Source: Emydura subglobosa (Eukaryota; Chordata; Testudines; Chelidae). Taken from it: a stretch of DNA of 64,000 nucleotides. Below are positions 56,871-64,000 of this stretch, in pieces. The stretch covers positions 6,502,164-6,566,163 of the forward strand of contig ML680053.1 of NCBI GenBank assembly GCA_007922225.1, read 5' to 3'. A program made the translations under genes and the position numbers. Under the pieces are notes generated by a model. The model was not told where the DNA came from. It ran no database searches and worked only from the letters and a program-made list of their open reading frames with translations. The stretch's first letter is position 1; the number at the start of each line of letters is the position of its first letter.

Positions 56871-57894
56871 AAAAATCTGCCTTCAGGTATACGCAGAATT
56901 GTGCGCTCTCAGAGTCACACAGGGCTGCCCTGCCCACTCTGAGCCACACTCTGTTTGTGACGACCATTGCAAATTGAACCCTGCAGGGTGAGCAGTGCTC
57001 TTGTTCAGTTTATCTGACTTCCATCTCAGAGCCTTTGGAGATTTGCCCAGTGCTCTGCTTGCTATATTTTCTTGGATCATGCCAATGGAGCCATGCAAAA
57101 ACCATCTGGATTTTATATCCAATGTCTGTTTCCCATTGTTGCTATCCCGGAGGAAAAGTCATGAGGTGGATGTGCCTAACCATGTCCTTTTCAACATTCG
57201 TTAAGGACAGCCAGCTCTTCCATTTACAGAGAATACTATTCATTTTGTTTGCTTTGTCATTTCACACACCTCTTTCCAAAGGTCTACTAGAGGCATCTCA
57301 TTCAATAACCCAACACGGCATAGCCAGGCCCAGCTTTTTAAATTTCCTACCCATTGGTAGTGCAAGCATTTGTGATACTCTTGTACCTTCGAAATATCCA
57401 TAAAAGGGAGAGATTTACTGGACAGAGGGCCAGGTTCATTGGAGGTAGTTCCCTACCCTACTTTGGCTTTTCTGCCAAATAAAGGCCGTTTTAATTCGCG
57501 CTGGGCGCTCAGCAAAAGCCCTGCCATCAGATGCTGCTGAGATGATGCACTGCATCAGCCAGTGATGCGCACTTCTTCAGCAACTCTGTCCGGCTCCCTA
57601 TTACACTCCAGTGAAGGACAAGCGGCAGCTGCTTTGTGCTAACCAGTCTCCTCTGTACATTGGCTGTCCATTGCCAGGACCCTGTGGTACAATAAAACCC
57701 TGGCTCTGAATTCTGTACAGCTTTAAAGACAGTTCTGATCCAAACCTGAACTTGTGGCTCCCGCTATAACAGACCAAATCATAGCCCTAGATAGTAAACC
57801 CCCAGAATGTCCTGAGAACTTCGATCTAAACTCTAACTTTGTGGCTTGGACTCCTCTCTCTATATAAAAAGAGGGCTGATTCTAATCTCTCAAT

Positions 57895-57970
57895 GGCAAA
57901 TAAAGAGTAACACCACTTAAGTCAACGGAGTTACCCTAGTGTAAAATTGATGTAAATGAACTCGTAACAA
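57895..57970. repeat. Palindromic MITE-like fragment
   Basis: aagagtaacaccacttaagt with caacggagttaccctagtg and gatgtaaatgaactcgtaac, part of the palindromic ggagttac family. Confidence 0.4.
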
Positions 57971-58714
57971 GGCCCAAAGGATCCTGAGTGAGTCTGGATT
58001 TATGCTTGTGCACATCTGTGGGTGTGATACGCTGTTACTCTGATTTGGCAGCATTTTGCAGAGATGTAAATGACAATATTGGATTTAAGGCAGCAGAAAA
58101 CTGGACCCCCAGAGACTAAGAGCAGGACAAAGACATAGACTCTTACCTACAAAAAGAAAGAATGATCCTGCTAGGTAGCACTGAAGAAAACTATAAACAG
58201 AATGTAGCTGGATAAGACAAGACAAAAAAAGAGTTGTGATTGTTTCTTTTTTCACACACTCTCTCCTGACTGCATGGAAGACACAAGTAGTGTTAACTAT
58301 AAATAGAACAGCCAGGAAAGGAAGAAATAACTTACAGAATACAAGTCTCAGACATTCCACTGGAGCAGAACTTAAACACTGGCTTACATCAAAGTAGAGA
58401 GTGATCAAAAACTATGGGCTTCCCTCAAGGCTTTAATATGAAACAAAAATACCAAAGCAATCCACTCTACCTCTGTTACTAGATGTATTCCATAAATGAA
58501 AATTAGTGTAAACAGACTAGAGATAACTAAATATTAAATGCATGCAATTTATATAGCTTAGAGGAAAACCATAATTGGTTTAAACACTAGAGAGATGAAA
58601 CTCCATGCTGTATTGTCTTACTCTTTAGAAAATGTAGACTGGGAGGAATAGAAATGTTAAGCCAGCATACAGTGGTCACCATTATGAATGTCATCATTTA
58701 CCAAACAATACAAC

Positions 58715-59275
58715 AGGGCATACAGAGAGGCATTGCAGTCTGGTGGATGGGGTACTGAATTTGGATCAAAGGGTATGTCTACACTGCAGCTGAGAGTGGG
58801 GAGACATATATCTATCTGTGCTTGAGATAGCGTGCTAAAAAACCCAGTGTGGATGTTGCAGCTCGAGCAAAGACTCAGGCTAGCCACCCAAGCTCCAGGC
58901 CACCTGACCCCCTAGGCTTGAGTTCAGCTGGCTAGCCTGAGTCACTGACTGAGCAGAAAGGGCCAGATGGGTATTTTTAGCGTGCGTGCTAACTGGAGCC
59001 TCGCTCATGTGAGCCTGTCTACTCACGCTGGAAGACTCACTCCCTGCTGCAGTGGAGCCATATCTTAAAAGACCCTGGGTTCTGTTCCTGGCAGGGCCAC
59101 TCATGTTATGTGTGATCCTGGGTAAGTTACTTCATCTCTTTGAGCCTCTCTTCCCCATCCCACCCCTTGTCTATTTAGTTTGTACGTTCTTCAAGACTGA
59201 GACTGTCTCATCTTCCTGTGAGTTTTTACAGCACTGAGCATGATGGGCTCCGTAGGCACTACTGAAATACAAATA
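58715..59275 (+). repeat. MIR-like SINE split by a Harbinger-type MITE
   Basis: The head gcattgcagtctggtggatg with ggggtactgaatttgg lies left of the MITE; gaccctgggttctgttcctg, gtgtgatcctgggtaagtta, and the tail acagcactgagcatgatgg with ggcactactgaaatac lie right of it. Together they form an almost complete copy of about 270 bp, including the tRNA-derived head. Confidence 0.7.
58771..59064. mobile_element. Harbinger-type MITE inserted in a MIR
   Basis: The left end, gggtatgtctacactgcagc, and the reversed right end, gatatggctccactgcagc, are imperfect inverse repeats. Inside, ggctagcc and ctcgagc words are repeated symmetrically. It has no coding capacity. Confidence 0.7.
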
Positions 59276-60239
59276 ATGATAGCAATTGTGCTATTTATTT
59301 CTAAGCAGAACTTCCCACTGTCTTCAATGGGAAATTTTCCCTTAAAAAACGACGCGAGGGCACAATGGACTTTGCTCATTAACTACAGCCAATTGGTATT
59401 AAAGCATGGGGGATGATGGGTAACTCAGATCCTACAGGGGAAGTGGCAAATGTTGACTTTTAAATTATCTTTCATCCTTCGGAGGTGAATGAGCTCAGTT
59501 GCATGCAGCTTCCTGATTGGTTGTTTCAACTGAGGACTTAAAAATTATGGTCCCACATGCCCTGAGCGGCAAATATTTTTTGAGAGATGCATTTCAGCAG
59601 TGATGTGGTTTCTGTATCTCATACTTGGGTGTCCTTTGAAATAAAAGGCATCATTATAAGTACAGGAAACTAGTTATTATGGCTCCAGGCAGGTTCTCAA
59701 TGAAGTAAATGACAAAACTCCCACTGACTTCAATGGGGCAAGATTGGACCTATGGTCATGATTCCCTTTGACTACATATCAGACCTTAAGATGAGCGTTA
59801 CGGTATTTACTACAGGATATGGCCAACCTAAAGGCATTTACTCAGTGTTAGCACATCAGTGTGGAGAATTAGTCACTTCTCCTGCCTCTGTGAATTCCTG
59901 TCAGAGCAAGTTATTGCCTCTCATTGAATATGCTTGGCTAGCTGGCTATAAATGTTAGAATTTACCACAGCAAGAGAGATGTGGGAAAGCAGAACAATTT
60001 GTCAGCTAAGGGGAAACGTGTCTTTTATGAAACTAGGATATTGTCTTCTAGTAACTGGCAATAATAATTAAAATATGGGGCCGGATTCCAAGGCTATCCC
60101 CCTCAGTTTCTACTTAGACCTTTACTAAAGTTGTTGGGAATTTGCTTGAGTAACGAATGGACGAAAACTGAGGAAAGGTGCCAGGACTAGGACTAACAAT
60201 ATCCTTTGACACAGCATTTTTTTAAATCATAAAGGTTGG

Positions 60240-60365
60240 AGAAGTACTCTGCATCATTTCCCCCCAGTCACATCTGCGGAAAGTAAGGCACAGAGAAATC
60301 AAGTGACTTATCCTAGGTCAGGCAGGGAGTCAGCGAGAGACCCCACTTCCTCCTGACTGCCAAAC
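60240..60365 (-). repeat. MIR-like SINE fragment
   Basis: The plus strand has agtaaggcacagagaaatca, agtgacttatcctaggtcag and cacttcctcctgactgcc, a reversed MIR core. Confidence 0.55.
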
Positions 60366-61200
60366 CTATGCACACCCGCACGTTTTTTGATTATTAAGAT
60401 AACTAACCATAGAGCTCAGCTAGTAGTGCTCAGCACTGGAAAAAACAGAAGACAAACTCGCTTGTATGCATCTAATTTAAATATACTGATAACTCTACTG
60501 TATATTTTGGCCTTAAAGTGATTCTCTCGAAACGTTTTACACTCCAAGATGGTGGTTACCTGGAAATGTAAAATATGATAGGGCACATCTTCCAATTAAA
60601 AAATATCTAGGCCTTCCTTGGGTTTTTTTGTTTGTTTGCTTTAATCTGTTGTTGATATTTACACAGTACCCTAGTTTCACTCAAGGCTTTTTAAGGCCAG
60701 ATAAAGAAAAGGTCCCTCCCCCATGGATGGTATGCTCTAAATTTTGACAAACAGAACAGACAATGAAGGTTGGGAAACAGGAGCAAATAGTACCAGACAG
60801 CAAGGGAGAAAAAGCAGAGGGAGTGGATTTTAAGGAGGAATTTGAAGGATAGGGAAGCCGGAAGCTGGGCAGAGCTTTGAAGGTGAAGATAACAAGGCTA
60901 AACTTGATCAGGATATGGATCAACCATTCCCCTGATGAGACGTCATTCAAAATAAAATAAAAATAAAAATCAGATACTATTTGTGTGAAATGAGCTCCTA
61001 CAAAGCGATGGGATGGTGTAGGGGAGACGGATGGGGAGGATTAGATGAAACAACAAGCCTGACAAAATCTGATTTACCTCAAGCTTGTGAAGACTCTCAT
61101 AGTTACCCAAATAAAAATCTAAAAATCTCTCATAACCAAAGTGGCAACTGAAAAGGACTATAGTAAAGTCCCACCCCCCTACAATGCCCAACCCCCTAAT

Positions 61201-61255
61201 TTAGCACCGGTGTAGCAGATGCAATTCCCACTGAAGCCAATAGGAGTTATCTGCA
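61201..61255. repeat. Palindromic MITE-like fragment
   Basis: ttagcaccggtgtagcagat with cactgaagccaataggagtt, a short remnant of the palindromic tgaagtcaatggagtt family. Confidence 0.3.
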
Positions 61256-62072
61256 CATTGGTTCTTCAGTTCTCTGTCATCTTGTGACATTTTTCAGCAA
61301 TTCTCCGTGACATATAAAGTGGAATCCTATTATTTTGCACCCCTGAAGCTGCAAGTAATGCACCATCCTCCAGACCTGTGCTGAAAACAATTGGTGACAA
61401 TGGGGTTGTCCCAGAAGTCACTATGTAACCGCCTTGATGTAAATTTCAGTTCTGTTCACACCACAAGAGGCAATGGATTCTCTCTGCTCATCTAAAACCC
61501 TGTTGAGATACTGCTCCTCCCACTCCTAAAATTCCTGTCTTGAATGCCAAATCTGCACATCAACGTTGCTGTATTCAGGGCAATACTGTGCAGTCTTTGG
61601 ATGAAGGCTCATAGGAGCTGTAGTCTAGTTTCAGTAACTGCTCCATTTCCAGGCCCCCCCTCTCCCCTTGCTCCAAGCGCTGGCTGAGCACTGGGTATGG
61701 CTAGTCAGATCTCATCAGTTCCGAGCTGGTGAGCTGAAGGAAGCAGAATTAGGAATTCTTACCTACTCATTTATATTTTCTGCCTCTTCAGTGCATCAGC
61801 TAAATAAGTGACACACTCTCAATGCTAGGAAACCGGAGGATGTGACCCAAAAAAAGAGACCAAGTTTAAGGTTATAAATTTTGATATTGCTTTTTAAATT
61901 GGGTTTGTTTTATTAGCCTGATTCAGGGGACAATGGCAGTGATTTGGGCAGGGACAATTGGAAGCTGGGGTACTTCACGTCACTGAAGGGGAGGTAGATA
62001 TCTCATCAAGTTTAACTGCACGCAGAAAAAATTACTTCTTATGCTCCATGGATTTCTATTTCAGTGCCACCT

Positions 62073-62090
62073 CTTTCTCTCTCTCTCTCC
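62073..62090 (+). repeat. (CT)n microsatellite
   Basis: A short uninterrupted run of TC/CT dinucleotides. Confidence 0.75.
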
Positions 62091-64000
62091 TGAAACTTGG
62101 CTTCAAGTTTAATCAGATCCTGCTATAATCATCCTTGGCGTAATACTCAGAGAGCTAGAATCACATGTAAATTCACACCACATAAATCTATAGCTTTTGA
62201 TTATTTTTCTATTCCCCTCTTAGACCACAGATGCTGGAACTAAGGATGCTTGAAGTGGTTTCCATTATATATAGTGTTTATGGTTTGGTTCAATAGCTCT
62301 CAGCATCCCCACTATAAAAACTGTTCCAGCACCCTGTCTTTGACCAAAATAATGAACACGTGGCATAGAAAAGTAGCCAGATTCCATATCTCATTCTTCA
62401 TTTTATTGTGAATTCAACTTGCCTTACCATCTTTATAATTAAACTGAAACCCAAAGGTCAATATCTAGTACATATCTCCCAATGTACCACAAATCAAATA
62501 CTCCTTCAACCCATCACCATTGGAGAAAGCCTGGAAAACAGACTTTGCAGTGTGCTCTGTTGGGCTACTCGGGGGTTAAGTGACATCCTGAACAGGTGAC
62601 TTTTCACTGACTACTAGGTGGTAGGAAGTAGGAATAAATAAAACAATACAATTTAAAAATTAGGCTTACCTCATATGAAGCTTCACAATAGTTTGGTGAA
62701 TCCCCCTCTCTACAACCAGCCTAGCATTACAAGGGAATGGTAGCTATCCAACTGCGATGATAAATAAATCTGCTTTTTTTTTCAGTGCAATGCTTTGAGT
62801 CACCTACATTTATATCATGCCATTTCCTGAAGTCTGCATGTTTACCAGCTCCCTGGAAAAGTCTGATAAGGACAGTGATTGGTAGTGGTCTAGGTTCCAA
62901 GTGGCTTGCGCTCTAACTGGCTTTCCCAAGCAACTCTGGTTTGCATTTGCAGGTTCAGTTAGAGCACAGAGCTGTTCCTTGCTTAATAGTTCATTTTCTA
63001 AGGTCTCCTTAAGCAACTTGGCAGCAGACTTGAATGGAATGCAAAGTCATGCTCTTGTGTGCTTCAGACTTCATTATTTACTTTACACTCTTCTACCTGA
63101 ATGCATCAGAAAGGGCTTTTTAAAAGATTTTTCCCTGCCCCCCGCCTCTTACTCCCCACCCCACATTTAGCAGCGCCTGCTGTGTTGCAGTGTTACTTTA
63201 ATGTAAACTGCAGGAAGGCATACTCAATGGTATTGCCAGGTGCTGGCTGGAAGGGTCGTCTCATTTCAGAGTTCTGAGAAGCACTGAAAGAAAACTCCAA
63301 ATCTTTGTTTCCCCCCTCCAATGCTTGTCCCCTCCCCCTTTTCACCACCACAGTCCTTTAATTGCAGACGAGGCTTAGCTCAAACTTTTTCTGAAAACTT
63401 TTTAGCCAATTTCAGACTCGCTTTCACTTAGGGCGACTGAATGGGTGCCCCAGCATCATATATAAAAGATCATACAACTTTGCAAAACGGTCAGTATAAT
63501 GGAGGCAAGAAAAGGCTTTGTTGTGCTTTAAAAGCTTTGCTGCAAAATTGCAGGCACAGCCAGTTCCATATTATTTTTCCAGGCTAAGAAATAGTCCACG
63601 CAACCATTCCATTCATGGCTAATGAGAAAAAGGACATAGACTGCTCAGGAATCAGGTTGTTATGACTTGGCTCTAGAGAAGTTGTGGCATTTTCTACCAA
63701 AAGCAATCACCAGAAAACCAGCCCAAGCTTAGGTCAGAGCTGCCAAACTTTGTAAGGTCTGCAACACAAAGCGTTTTGGTATCACACTCCATTGACAATG
63801 CCATCACATCAGCTGCAAGGCCTGGAAATAACCTCGTCAGATGGCCATTTGTCACAAACAAATCTGGAGCAATCTAGCATCTGTAATTTACAGCCGTGGC
63901 TTGACAACATACAGTAGCTATTCCCAAAAGGCCCAATGGTTTACATTTTTTACACATAATTGGGTCTGGTTCAGTGACATTTTTCATTGGTTTGTCTGCC

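Larger units (their letters stand above)
10286..64000 (-). other. TENM4: TENM4 upstream intron (5' UTR intron), extending out of the window
   Basis: All sequence above the acceptor at 10285 lies upstream of the TENM4 start-codon exon. Mammalian TENM4 has non-coding 5' exons spread over hundreds of kilobases, so this is probably one long intron or parts of a few. I found no convincing non-coding exon or CpG-island promoter, and no other host gene. Stretches in which I see nothing beyond ordinary intron are 10286-11540, 11890-12735, 16391-18380, 21481-22855, 30831-31868, 32166-33285, 35046-37559, 40031-42179, 42471-43730, 44521-45130, 51801-52440, 57000-57890, 59276-60240 and 61256-64000. Confidence 0.75.

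Noticed and set aside
56329..56942. 158-codon plus-strand frame and partners
   Set aside because: The region is GC-rich and open in several frames, with no recognisable domain or splice context.
10286..64000. miR-708, which lies in an intron of TENM4 in mammals
   Set aside because: I looked for its aaggagcttacaatctagc mature sequence and its reverse and did not see it by eye. It may lie farther upstream.
1..64000. CRISPR arrays, operons or bacterial signals
   Set aside because: The repeats are interspersed transposons; no regular spacer pattern or dense coding is present.

Overview
This is a gene-poor, repeat-rich stretch of a vertebrate nuclear genome. The repeats point to a sauropsid and most likely a turtle; a crocodilian is the main alternative. 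They include many CR1 LINE fragments, MIR/L2-tail SINE remnants, PIF/Harbinger-type and hAT-type DNA transposons with visible target-site duplications, a DIRS-type tyrosine-recombinase retrotransposon and LTR-like sequences. The species call is inferred from repeat style only.

The one host gene I can support is teneurin-4 (TENM4, also ODZ4), on the minus strand. Two consecutive coding exons are present: the start-codon exon (9997-10285, ATG at 10217-10219) and the next exon (77-346). They are separated by an intron of about 9.65 kb, and together they encode about the first 164 residues of the cytoplasmic N-terminal teneurin domain. Splice signals and phases agree. Everything from 10286 to 64000 is upstream of the ATG exon and is best read as the large intron within the TENM4 5' untranslated region. 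I could not recognise any non-coding 5' exon in it, nor a second host gene.

Layout: 1-10.3 kb holds the TENM4 exons and an intron with LTR-like sequences and two nested hAT insertions. 10.3-19 kb is mostly unique intron with a G-rich tract and two solo-LTR-like elements. 19-24.5 kb is a mosaic of CR1 fragments, a hAT inserted in an older repeat, a CR1 with a 311-codon open frame, and a fragment of a different LINE. 25.4-30.1 kb is a broken DIRS-like element (minus strand) with gag-like, RNase H and tyrosine-recombinase regions but no recognisable reverse transcriptase. 30.2-45 kb is intron with a long fold-back repeat, several nested MITEs and CR1 pieces. 45.1-51.7 kb is a decayed PIF/Harbinger transposon with both of its genes, split by a 2.4 kb CR1. 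51.7-64 kb is intron with MIR copies, a LINE fragment carrying an RNase H motif, a hAT and another MITE nested in a MIR.

No tRNA, rRNA, CRISPR or operon-like structure is visible. The notable content is layered transposon insertion, where duplications and rejoinable flanks give a relative order of events, plus a small overlapping upstream ORF at the TENM4 start codon.
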